A DNA stretch of 48,338 bases from Thermoplasmata archaeon (GTDB lineage: Archaea; Thermoplasmatota; Thermoplasmata; Lutacidiplasmatales; UBA184): positions 1-48,338 of the forward strand of contig JASHOP010000031.1 in assembly GCA_030041075.1 (NCBI GenBank), in the 5' to 3' direction. The notes under the pieces were generated by a model. That model worked only from the letters and a program-made list of their open reading frames with translations. It did no database searches and was not told the DNA's origin. This document shows positions 18,292 through 26,824 of the stretch, piece by piece (within the stretch, counting starts at the first letter, position 1; each line of letters begins with the position of its first letter). The position numbers and the translations under genes are program-made.

Positions 18292-18398
18292 TAGCCCCGG
18301 CAGGAGTTTCGGCCGGCGGGTCGCGCCCGGCCCGCGGCCTTCGAACCTGCGTCGCGAGATCCAGAGTCTCGCATGATTGGCCACTACACCACGGGGCT
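18292..18398 (-). tRNA. tRNA-Gln (CTG) with one T-loop intron
   Basis: Acceptor AGCCCCG (18398-18392)/CGGGGCT (18299-18293), anticodon arm CGAGA CTCTGGA TCTCG, T-stem GCAGG (18350-18346)/CCTGC (18304-18300). Mature length 73 nt with TTCGAAT T-loop after intron removal. Confidence 0.92.
18306..18339 (-). other. tRNA-Gln(CTG) intron, T-loop position 59/60, 34 nt
   Basis: Perfect hBHBh': GCAGG-TTCG-AAG-GCCG on the 5' side and CGGC-CGAA-ACT-CCTGC on the 3' side, i.e. T-stem, 4-bp central helix TTCG/CGAA, two 3-nt bulges, inner helix GCCG/CGGC. Cleavage AA|G and AC|T yields canonical TTCGAAT. Confidence 0.92.
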
Positions 18399-18543
18399 AC
18401 GGCGGCTCTTAGCTTCGCGTCGTTGATAACCGTTGTCGAGTCGGGGCGTCGTTTCCCGGACTCCGGGCCCGATCGACCGAGCTTCACCCGCCGGCCCATA
18501 TAGTCGAGCGAGGTCGGCGGAAGGTCCTTGCGTGGGAGGTCGC

Positions 18544-20355
18544 ATGACGGAACCGGCGACGGTCCCAGCGGCCGAAACGGGTGGGATCCGCGCGTCGGGG
18601 TCCGAGTCGCCGGCCCCTCGCCCCGACCGGCCGGAGCCGGCGGGCGTTGACCCGTTCGGAGGGTCCACGGCCCGGTCGGTCGCGATCTACGTCGCGCTCC
18701 CGCTCGCGGTGATCGTGACCGCGACCGTCGTTCCCGCCGTGTCGATCGAACGGATCGCCGCGTACCTCCCCACGGCGAGCGTCGACGTCACGTACTCGTT
18801 CGTCCGGATGGTCGCCGCCTACGCGCTCTCGCTGGTCTTCGCGCTGGGCTACGGCTACTACGCGGCCACGCGGCGGACGAGCGAGCGGGTGATGATCCCG
18901 GTGCTGGACATCCTCCAGTCGGTCCCGATCCTGGGATTCTTCCCCGTGGTGATCGTCCTGTTCCTGTCGCTGCCCGGGCCGATGTTCCTCGGCCCGAACC
19001 TCGCCTCCGTGTTCCTGATCTTCACCTCGATGTCGTGGAACATGGTGTTCGGCGTCTACGAGTCGCTGAAGACGCTCCCGACCGAGCTGCGCGAGGCGTC
19101 CGACACGTTCGGCCTCCGTGGGTTCCTGAAGTTCCGCCGTGTCCTGTTCCCCGCGACGGTCAACCGACTCGTGTACAACTCGGTCCTCTCGTGGACGGGG
19201 GGCTGGTTCTTCCTGGTCGAGGCGGAGATCTTCACGACCAACCGCGCCGGACTTCCGGGGATCGGGAGCTATCTGTCCTACGCCGCTGCGGCCGGCAACG
19301 GCGCCAAGTTCGTCGCGGGGCTCATCGCGCTCGTCCTCGTGATCGTGGCGCTCGACTTTCTCGTCTGGCGTCCCCTCGGTCGTCGGGCCCAGAAGTACCG
19401 CTACGACCAGGTCCCGTCGGGCGAGGGCGACCTCATCCCCGCGCCGTACAGTCGGGGCCGGTTCCGACGGGCGGCGTCGTACGTCACGCGCGGCGTGCGG
19501 TCCGGCGTTTCGCGCCTGAGCACGCCGCTCGTCCAGCTCGCGGCGATCCGGGTGTGGCCCAGCCGGCGCCCGAGCCCGCTTCGGCGGACGGCGATCTCCT
19601 ACGTTTCGGTGGGCGCGATCCTGGTGATCGTCTGGCTGATGCTCATCGCGATCGTGATCGCCGTGTTCCACGTCTACACGGGGCCGATCGCGCCGTCGGT
19701 CCAGCACCAGCTCCTCGAGCTCCCCGCGGCCGCGGGCGCCTCGACCCTTCGCGTCGTGGTGGCGTACGCCCTCTGCCTCGCCATCGCGTTCCCGCTCGCG
19801 ATCCACGTAGCGCGTAGCCGGCGGGCCGCGCACCTGGGGCTGCCGGTGGTCGAGGTGATCGCGTCGTTCCCCGCCACCGCGCTCTTCCCGGCGATCATCT
19901 TCGTTCTGGTGCCGTACCTGAGCGCGCAGGGCGTCGCGATCCTGATGCTGATGACCGGGATGCTGTGGTACCTCTTCTTCAACCTCCTCTCCGGGGTCCG
20001 CTCGATCCCGCCGGACCTCGAGGAGGCCGCCCGGGCGTTCGGGATCCGCGGCCGGCGGTTCTTCCGGCGCGTGCTGTTCCCGGGCGTCTTCCCCGCTCTC
20101 GTCACGGGTTCGATCACCGCCTTCGGGGGCGGGTGGAACACGCTCATCGTCGCGGAGTATCTCAGCGTCAACCCGTCGCGCACGCTGAGCGTGCTCGGCC
20201 TCGGGCAGCTGATCGACATCGGGTACGTCGAGCCGAACGGCGTACCGCTGATGGTCTCCGCCCTCCTGGCGCTCGTCGCGACCGTGATCGCCATCAACGA
20301 GCTCATATGGAAGCCGCTCTACCGCCGGTCGGTCGAGCGTTTCCGCATCGATTGA
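18544..20355 (+). CDS. ABC transporter permease of the nitrate/sulfonate/taurine type, two permease domains fused
   Basis: Two BPD-type permease halves, each with an EAA-like loop (ELREASDTFGLRGFLKFRRVLFPATVNRLVYN; DLEEAARAFGIRGRRFFRRVLFPGVFPALVTG). Confidence 0.9.
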   Translation: MTEPATVPAAETGGIRASGSESPAPRPDRPEPAGVDPFGGSTARSVAIYVALPLAVIVTATVVPAVSIERIAAYLPTASVDVTYSFVRMVAAYALSLVFALGYGYYAATRRTSERVMIPVLDILQSVPILGFFPVVIVLFLSLPGPMFLGPNLASVFLIFTSMSWNMVFGVYESLKTLPTELREASDTFGLRGFLKFRRVLFPATVNRLVYNSVLSWTGGWFFLVEAEIFTTNRAGLPGIGSYLSYAAAAGNGAKFVAGLIALVLVIVALDFLVWRPLGRRAQKYRYDQVPSGEGDLIPAPYSRGRFRRAASYVTRGVRSGVSRLSTPLVQLAAIRVWPSRRPSPLRRTAISYVSVGAILVIVWLMLIAIVIAVFHVYTGPIAPSVQHQLLELPAAAGASTLRVVVAYALCLAIAFPLAIHVARSRRAAHLGLPVVEVIASFPATALFPAIIFVLVPYLSAQGVAILMLMTGMLWYLFFNLLSGVRSIPPDLEEAARAFGIRGRRFFRRVLFPGVFPALVTGSITAFGGGWNTLIVAEYLSVNPSRTLSVLGLGQLIDIGYVEPNGVPLMVSALLALVATVIAINELIWKPLYRRSVERFRID

Positions 20356-20375
20356 GGGCAGCCGGGACGGAGGCG

Positions 20376-21182
20376 ATGTCGCTCATCCAGGTGCAGCACG
20401 TCGACAAGTCGTTCGCCTCGGGCCACGGCTCGATCTCGATCATGAAGGACGTCTCCTTCGAGGTGAAGGACTCCGACTTCGTCGCGATCGTGGGTCCGTC
20501 CGGGTGCGGCAAGTCGACGCTGCTGCGGCTGATCCAGGGCCTCGACCGGCCGTCGGGGGGCCGGATCACGTTCCACGAGCAGGCGGTCGACACCGTCTGC
20601 GGCCACATGGCGATGGTGTTCCAGAACTTCGCGCTGTTCCCCTGGCTCACGGTCTCGCAGAACGTCGCGTTCGGCCTCGAGGCGCTCGGATGGGAGAAGG
20701 AGCGCATGGCCGCGCAGGTCGAGCGGTACATCTCGGTCACCGGTCTCGAGGGGTTCCAGGAGGCGTACCCCCGCGAGCTGTCGGGGGGGATGCGCCAGCG
20801 GGTGGGGCTCGCCCGGGCCCTCGCGGTCGACCCCGAGGTCCTGCTGATGGACGAGCCGTTCAGCGCGTTGGACGCCCTGACGGCCGAGAGCCTCCGGGAA
20901 GAGATCCTCCAGCTCTGGCGCGATCCCCAGCTTCCCCCGGACGCGGTGCTTCTCGTCACGCACAACATCGAGGAGGCGATCCAGCTTGCCGACCGGATCG
21001 TGGTGCTGTCGCGGCGGCCGGGGCGGGTCCTCGCGGAGGTGGCGGTCGACCTTCCACGCCCCCGGGACCGCAAATCGGCCGCGTTCTACGACCTGACCGA
21101 TCGGGTCTATTCCCTGATCACGCAGCCGGGGCCCCTGACGGGGGGGTCGGCGGCGGCCGAAGGGTCGGCTCCGGCCTCCTAA
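20376..21182 (+). CDS. ABC transporter ATP-binding protein (nitrate/sulfonate/taurine type)
   Basis: Walker A GPSGCGKST, signature LSGGMRQRVGLARAL, Walker B VLLMDEPFSALD, H-loop LLVTHNIEEA. Confidence 0.93.
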   Translation: MSLIQVQHVDKSFASGHGSISIMKDVSFEVKDSDFVAIVGPSGCGKSTLLRLIQGLDRPSGGRITFHEQAVDTVCGHMAMVFQNFALFPWLTVSQNVAFGLEALGWEKERMAAQVERYISVTGLEGFQEAYPRELSGGMRQRVGLARALAVDPEVLLMDEPFSALDALTAESLREEILQLWRDPQLPPDAVLLVTHNIEEAIQLADRIVVLSRRPGRVLAEVAVDLPRPRDRKSAAFYDLTDRVYSLITQPGPLTGGSAAAEGSAPAS

Positions 21183-21233
21183 ACCTTATAGCGGGTGGGC
21201 CTTCGGAAGAGGTAGTTCCGACCAGGGACGGCC

Positions 21234-21845
21234 GTGCCGACCAGCTACCCCAAGTGCAACCCGACCGAGATGTTCGGTCTCCTCGTCCTCCTGGACTCGC
21301 ACAGCGGTTCCGAGGACGTGGCGCTGCTCGCGCGCGACCTCGACCTCGAGATCGACGAGATATTCCCCGCGCTCGAGTACTCCGAGGTCCTCGGGCTCGT
21401 CCAGGTCGCCGACGGTCGCGCGACGTTCACGGAGATGGGACGCACGTTCGTGGCGGCGTCGATCCGCGAGCGCAAGGCCCTCCTCCGGGAGCAGCTCAAG
21501 CGAACGACCCTGTTCCGGACCCTCCTCCGGGCGCTGGAGAGCCATCCCGACCACCGGCTCACCGACGACGAGCTCGTGCAGATCTTCTCGTTCACCACCG
21601 CGCGAGCGGACGACGCGGTCCAGAACATCGTCAACTGGGGCCGGTACGCCGACCTGTTCCGCTACGACTCGGAGGACCACTCCCTGGTCCTGACGCGCCG
21701 ACCGTCGTCGCCCAAGGGCGGCGGGGGCCGCTCGTCGCCCCCGACGCCGCAGCCGTCGGGCCCGGCCGGGGCGACCGGAAAGAAGCCGCCGGCGTCCACC
21801 CTACCCGAGACCGGCTCCCGCGGGGCGGCGTCCGCGACCGGATAG
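21234..21845 (+). CDS. AAA-associated domain protein, ABC transporter partner
   Basis: MFGLLVLLDSHSGSEDVALLARDLDLEIDEIFPALEYSEVLGLVQVADGRATFTEMGRTFVAASIRERKALLREQLKRTTLFRTLLRALESHPDHRLTDDELVQIF resembles the domain often C-terminal in NitT/TauT ATPases; directly downstream of the ATPase. Confidence 0.75.
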   Translation: MPTSYPKCNPTEMFGLLVLLDSHSGSEDVALLARDLDLEIDEIFPALEYSEVLGLVQVADGRATFTEMGRTFVAASIRERKALLREQLKRTTLFRTLLRALESHPDHRLTDDELVQIFSFTTARADDAVQNIVNWGRYADLFRYDSEDHSLVLTRRPSSPKGGGGRSSPPTPQPSGPAGATGKKPPASTLPETGSRGAASATG

Positions 21846-21930
21846 ACCGGACCGACGCCGGGGCCACCACATTCCGGGGCCGTAACTTCGAGCTTAAGCG
21901 ACCGCCGCAACTCCGAACGCAGGACCGATC

Positions 21931-22491
21931 GTGCCGGATCTCACCGTCGTCGGCCTACCCGGGAGCCTGCGAAGGAACGCCTACAGCGCGAGCCTCCTGC
22001 GGGCCGCCCGGGAGCTCGCCCCGCCCGGGTGCCGGATCGAGATCGCCGACATCGCGGCCTTTCCCGTGTTCAACCAGGACGACGAGGCGACCCCTCCGCC
22101 GCCGGTCCGAAAGCTCAAGGACCGGGTGAAGGCGGCGGACGCGGTCCTGTTCTCGCTGAACGAGCACAACTACGGTCTTTCGGCCGCCGAGAAGAACGTC
22201 CTCGACTGGGTCTCCCGACCGTATCCTGACAACTCGTGGAACGGCAAGCCCGCGGGAATCGTCAGCGTCTCGACCGGGATGATCGGCGGGGCGCGCGCCC
22301 AGTACGAGCTGCGCCAGTCGATGGTCTTCCTCAACCTGTTCCCGATCAACCGGCCCGAGGTGTTCGTGCCGTTCGCCGCCCAGAAGTTCGACGCGGAAGG
22401 GCGGCTCACGGACGAGCCGACCCGGAAGATCCTGGCCGCCCACCTCGCCGAGCTGGCCCGACACGCCCGCGTGCTGGCCGGGCGGCCGTAG
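21931..22491 (+). CDS. NAD(P)H-dependent FMN reductase family protein
   Basis: LTVVGLPGSLRRNAYSASLLRAARELAP...IADIAAFPVFNQDDEA...DAVLFSLNEHNYGLSAAEKNVLDWVSRPYPDNSWNGKPAGIVSVSTGMIGGARAQYELRQ. Confidence 0.9.
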   Translation: MPDLTVVGLPGSLRRNAYSASLLRAARELAPPGCRIEIADIAAFPVFNQDDEATPPPPVRKLKDRVKAADAVLFSLNEHNYGLSAAEKNVLDWVSRPYPDNSWNGKPAGIVSVSTGMIGGARAQYELRQSMVFLNLFPINRPEVFVPFAAQKFDAEGRLTDEPTRKILAAHLAELARHARVLAGRP

Positions 22492-22569
22492 CCTCCGGAC
22501 GGGACCCGCTCCCACCGGACCGCGTCCCGGCGAAGGGGTTAAACTCGTTCCTCCCTCCCCCGCGTCCGC

Positions 22570-22641
22570 GGGCACGTAGATCAGCGGAAGATCGCTGCTT
22601 TCGCAAAGCAGAGGTCGGGGGTTCAAATCCCCCCGTGTCCA
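22570..22641 (+). tRNA. tRNA-Ala (CGC)
   Basis: GGGCACGTAGATCAGCGGAAGATCGCTGCTTTCGCAAAGCAGAGGTCGGGGGTTCAAATCCCCCCGTGTCCA; anticodon loop TTCGCAA and the G3:U70 pair expected for tRNA-Ala. Confidence 0.94.
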
Positions 22642-22670
22642 CTCGGGCGGACCGCACGCCTCGGACCGGC

Positions 22671-22860
22671 CCCGTAGTTGCCTTCGGCGGGACCTTTGTT
22701 CCTGCGACCGTCGCCTACGGGATCGGACCGTCCCGGCGCGCCGCCCGGCGGCACGGGGGCTGACTCCCCGGGGGTTGAAGTTCCGGGGTAGCCTTGCGCG
22801 ACGGGCGCCTCGGGCGCGGTCCGGACGGTCGGGGGGTGCCGACCGACCTCGGCGGACCGC
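22671..22860 (+). ncRNA. Candidate structured RNA or leader between tRNA-Ala and the SBP gene (identity unknown)
   Basis: Nested perfect helices: CCCGTAG/CTACGGG (22671-22677/22715-22721), GGCT-CCCCGG/CCGGGG-AGCC (22758-22793), GCGGTCCG/CGGACCGC (22816-22823/22853-22860) enclosing GGTCGG/CCGACC (22827-22832/22839-22844). No good coding frame. Confidence 0.3.
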
Positions 22861-23060
22861 GCTCGCACCCCGGGAGGGACGCCTGCCGGGGGTCGGGTAA
22901 CGCCGGCTAGGAAACCGTGGGCCCCGGGGCGCCTTCACGGGAGGAAGGCCCCCCTCGGCACGGGCGCGGCCAGCGCTCCGGCCCCTGAAGCGGGTGGATG
23001 CCAAGGAGACAAAAGAATAAGAGAGGCCACGGGCCACTATTAGACTCGATAAGGGGTGCC

Positions 23061-26000
23061 ATGCCAACCTACGGCAGGGAGCCTAAGGAATTGAACGCGA
23101 TCGGATGGCGAACGAGCGTACTGGTCGTTGCGACGGCCGCGGTCATGGTCTTGAGCGTGGGGAGCCTGCTGACGATGAGCTCGGCGGCGACTCCCTCGGC
23201 GAGCGTACCGTCCAGCCTGTCGTCGAACCCGACGAGTGCTAGCACCGCCGCGACCACGGCGTCGGCTGCGTCCACGACGCAGGTCGCGCCGGCGGCCTCG
23301 GTCCCGTCGTCGCCGCACAAGGGAACGCTGGATGTTTACGAGGTCTCCCCGGGAGGCTCGCTCCACGAGGACCCCGAGCTCGCCTACGACTCCACGAGCG
23401 ACGAGCCTCTTTCGAACGCCTTGGAGGACCTCGTGACGTACAACGGTTCCGCCACGTCTTCGTTCTCGGCGGATCTCGCGACGTGCGTTCCGGGGCAGAA
23501 CATTTACAATTCCACCGACAGCGCTCTCGAGAACCAGTGCAACCAGGACTACGGCGGCAACTTCACGGGAATCTACAATGCGACCGGCGCCGCGTGGTAC
23601 TCGGCCAACATCTCCGGATCCGGAGAGGCGACCAACGGCCCGGCCAGCCCCAACGAGGGCGCGCCGATCTACTGGACGTTCGTGATCGACCCGGCGGCGC
23701 ACTTCTACGACCCGTCCACGGGCAAGAGTTGGTCGGTCTATCCGACGGACGTCATGCTCAGCATCGCGCGGGACATGGCCCTCGCCGACTACTCCCCCGA
23801 TCCCGGATGGATCCTCGGTCAGGCGTTGCTGCCGACCGGTAACCCGTCCTGGGACGGCGGGGTCCACTACCCGTACAACAACACTCCGGCCCGCGTTCTG
23901 GGCTCGATGCTGGTCAACGACACGGCCTACTGTCCGGCGACCGCCATGACCACGATGGGCAACGGCTGCATCACGTTCGTGACCACCGGGCAGGGCACGA
24001 CCGGGCAGCAGCAGGACTGGTTCAACTTCCTCGAGTTCCTGGTCGCGAACGGAGCCTGGATCACCTCGTCCGGCTACCTCACCTACAACGGCGCGGAGAT
24101 GCTGGTGAACACGGGAGCCGTGAACGCGAACGGGAACGTGACGTCGGTCGCGAGCACGGGGATGACCGCGGGCTGGCTCAACAGCACGGCACGCGATGGC
24201 GACGGCTCGACGCTCCTACCGGACGGCGGTACGACGACGGACAACCAGGCGTGGACGAACTACCTTGCGTCGCTCAAGCCGTATGGCTGGGACACCTGGG
24301 AGACGGCGGTTGCCTCCACCTACCCGGTCGCGCCCTACGGGGGCGCAGCCATCGACTTCAAGCCGGTCGGATCGGGACCGTACGCGGTGTCGGTCGATCC
24401 GTACATCAGCTACACGCTGGAAGCGAACCCGGCCTACGAGCAGCCCTCGGGATGCCGCGGCGACCTCGCGTTCGCCCAGGTCGTCAGCGCCTCGGAAGCG
24501 GTGTCCGACTACGATTGCCTACCCGCTCCGGGTCACTACATCGCCAACGTCGACGTCACCTGGGAGACGGCGGAGGAGGGCGACACCCTCGGACTCAACG
24601 CGATCTCGGCGGGAACCGCCGATCTCGCCGGGTTCGAGACGACCCACACCTCGACGATCCTCTCGGACGTTGCCTCGGGCCTGTGGCAGTACGTGCCGTG
24701 CAGCAGCCTCTCGTGTGCCGGTCAGGGTGCGTTCTTCACCGACCTCAACCTGAACGTCTCCTACGCGACCTACAACACGACGGGGCTATCGCCGCTGAGC
24801 TCGCTCCCCGGCACGCCCTTGGCCGCGACGGCGCTCTCGAACCTGGCGCTCCGGGACTTCATCACGGCGACGTTCCCGTATGCGTACTACAACTCGACGT
24901 TCAACACGGTCGATGGTGTCGCCTTTGACTTCCTCTCGGGCCTGCCTCTTCCGGAAGGCATGGGCGGGACGGCCTCGAGCTTCGGCGGCACCTCGCTAGG
25001 GGACTACGCGGTCAACGTCTCGTACCCGTACGAGCAGAACGGAGGCGTCCCGACGGGAACGATCGTCGCACCCTCGTCGACGACCTTCGGGAGCGCGGGG
25101 TACTACTGGAACGCGCTCGTGAACAAGACGGGCGGCTCGCCGGACGTTCCGTCGCTCTACAACGCGACGCTCGCGGGCGCCTGCACCTCCAGCCACCCGT
25201 GCAGCTTCTACCTGCCGTGGTTCAACGGCCAGCCGCTGTTCTCGCCCGAGGTGACCGACTGGGCGAGCTACATCGAGAAGATCTCCGGAGGAGCGCTCCA
25301 GGTGGTCACCGAGCCGATCGACTTCGACCAGTTCCTTGACGCGGAGACCGCCTCCAACCCGTTCTTCATGTCGATCGGGTTCGGCTGGACGGAGGATTAC
25401 CCGGCGGCGTACGACTTCTTCAACCCGATGTACAACCCGAACGGCGACTACACGGTGCCCGACCACAACCAGATCCTCCAGAACGCGACGAACGCGAACC
25501 TGTACACGAGCTCGCAGACGAACGCGACCTGCGGCCACTACGACATCAGCACGATCGCCGCCGCGTTCGACAACCTGAGCTACTGGGCGAGTGTCGCCCA
25601 GAACGGCACGCTCTCGAACGCGTGCCAGGGCGTGGCGTACGACGTCCTGATCGCCAACCTGGCGAACACGTTCGACGCCTCGGGAACGCAGGCCGTGCTC
25701 GACTGGAACCTCCTGACGCAGGTCGCGAACGCGCTCGACTTCTTCGTGGAGAACGGACAGTCGTACACGCCGCTGTTCGGGGCCCCCTGGCTCAACCTCT
25801 CGACCATCGACATGAACCCGGCGATCGGAACGCCCGGGGAGGTCACCCTCTACTACACGATCCAGTACGCCGCGAACGCCGTGCCTACCGGTCCCCACGT
25901 GACCGCCACGGAAACGGGGCTACCGGCCGGCGTCGCTTGGCAGATCGGGTTCACGAACAACCGCAGCGCGCTTCACCTGGACGCGGTCGGCGACATCAAC

Positions 26001-26780
26001 ACGACCGCCTCGGGTGGCTCGATGAGCTTCTACCCGCCGGTCGCGACGGCCGGGGTGACGATCTACTTCAACACGAACCAGACCTACAACGGCACGGACC
26101 TGTTCAGCTTCGATGCGGGCACCCTCACCAGCTACTCGATCTCGGCCGTCACGTCCACGGGAGGCGCGGACTTCGGCTGGACCTCGACGGCGGGCCCCGC
26201 CGGCTACAGCGTGAACGGCACGGGTTCCGTGAACTTCGTCGGCTCGCCGGTGGCGAACATCACCATCAACGTGGTGTTCGTCAAGAACCCGGATGAAGTG
26301 ACGTTCCAGGAGAACGGCCTCTCGTCCGCGGCGGTCGCCGCGGGATGGAACGTGACGGTGACGTGCACGACGCCCGCGACGTGCGGGCCGGCGAGCAACC
26401 CGCAGAACCCGTCGTTCGCCACGGCGTCCTCGGTGCAGTACTTCACGCCCGGGACGTATGGCGTGCAGTGGGCGCAGGTCGCCGGCTACAACCTGACCGG
26501 GCCCTCGGAGATGAACGCGTCGAGCACGCCCACCACCGTGACCGTCACCTACACCCCGACCACGCCGCCGGTCCCGTCGTCGGCCAAGAAGGGCTTTTTG
26601 GGCCTCCCCGGGGACGAGGGCTACTACCTTGTGGGAGGGGTCGCGGCGGCGATCGTCGTGGCGGCGGGAGCGACCGCCTTCGTCATGCGGTCGAGGAAGG
26701 GAAAGCCCCCGGCCGAACCGACCCAGCCTTCTCCGTCGACCCCCGGGGCCGAGCCACCCCCCGGCGGGGGGCCGTCGTAG
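23061..26780 (+). CDS. Membrane-anchored ABC substrate-binding protein (family 5, oligopeptide-type) with C-terminal extracellular domain and TM anchor
   Basis: Signal/TM near the N-terminus; SBP_bac_5-like body (PELAYDSTSDEPLSNALEDLVTYNGS...; GSGPYAVS...); C-terminal VTFQENGLSS...WNVTVTC and a TM before RSRKGKPP. The track ORF is extended upstream; ATG 23061 preferred. Confidence 0.8.
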   Translation: MPTYGREPKELNAIGWRTSVLVVATAAVMVLSVGSLLTMSSAATPSASVPSSLSSNPTSASTAATTASAASTTQVAPAASVPSSPHKGTLDVYEVSPGGSLHEDPELAYDSTSDEPLSNALEDLVTYNGSATSSFSADLATCVPGQNIYNSTDSALENQCNQDYGGNFTGIYNATGAAWYSANISGSGEATNGPASPNEGAPIYWTFVIDPAAHFYDPSTGKSWSVYPTDVMLSIARDMALADYSPDPGWILGQALLPTGNPSWDGGVHYPYNNTPARVLGSMLVNDTAYCPATAMTTMGNGCITFVTTGQGTTGQQQDWFNFLEFLVANGAWITSSGYLTYNGAEMLVNTGAVNANGNVTSVASTGMTAGWLNSTARDGDGSTLLPDGGTTTDNQAWTNYLASLKPYGWDTWETAVASTYPVAPYGGAAIDFKPVGSGPYAVSVDPYISYTLEANPAYEQPSGCRGDLAFAQVVSASEAVSDYDCLPAPGHYIANVDVTWETAEEGDTLGLNAISAGTADLAGFETTHTSTILSDVASGLWQYVPCSSLSCAGQGAFFTDLNLNVSYATYNTTGLSPLSSLPGTPLAATALSNLALRDFITATFPYAYYNSTFNTVDGVAFDFLSGLPLPEGMGGTASSFGGTSLGDYAVNVSYPYEQNGGVPTGTIVAPSSTTFGSAGYYWNALVNKTGGSPDVPSLYNATLAGACTSSHPCSFYLPWFNGQPLFSPEVTDWASYIEKISGGALQVVTEPIDFDQFLDAETASNPFFMSIGFGWTEDYPAAYDFFNPMYNPNGDYTVPDHNQILQNATNANLYTSSQTNATCGHYDISTIAAAFDNLSYWASVAQNGTLSNACQGVAYDVLIANLANTFDASGTQAVLDWNLLTQVANALDFFVENGQSYTPLFGAPWLNLSTIDMNPAIGTPGEVTLYYTIQYAANAVPTGPHVTATETGLPAGVAWQIGFTNNRSALHLDAVGDINTTASGGSMSFYPPVATAGVTIYFNTNQTYNGTDLFSFDAGTLTSYSISAVTSTGGADFGWTSTAGPAGYSVNGTGSVNFVGSPVANITINVVFVKNPDEVTFQENGLSSAAVAAGWNVTVTCTTPATCGPASNPQNPSFATASSVQYFTPGTYGVQWAQVAGYNLTGPSEMNASSTPTTVTVTYTPTTPPVPSSAKKGFLGLPGDEGYYLVGGVAAAIVVAAGATAFVMRSRKGKPPAEPTQPSPSTPGAEPPPGGGPS

Positions 26781-26824
26781 ACGAGCCGAGACCGGGCGAC
26801 GGTTAGGCCGCGAACCCCGCCGCG

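Noticed and set aside
22642-22997. RNase P RNA or SRP RNA assignment
   Set aside because: Motifs such as gggaggaaggccc and ggtaacgcc are suggestive, but the conserved CAGAA..GGCTTA block of RNase P and the GGAAGG..GCAGC SRP54-binding block were not found. Kept only as an unidentified candidate.
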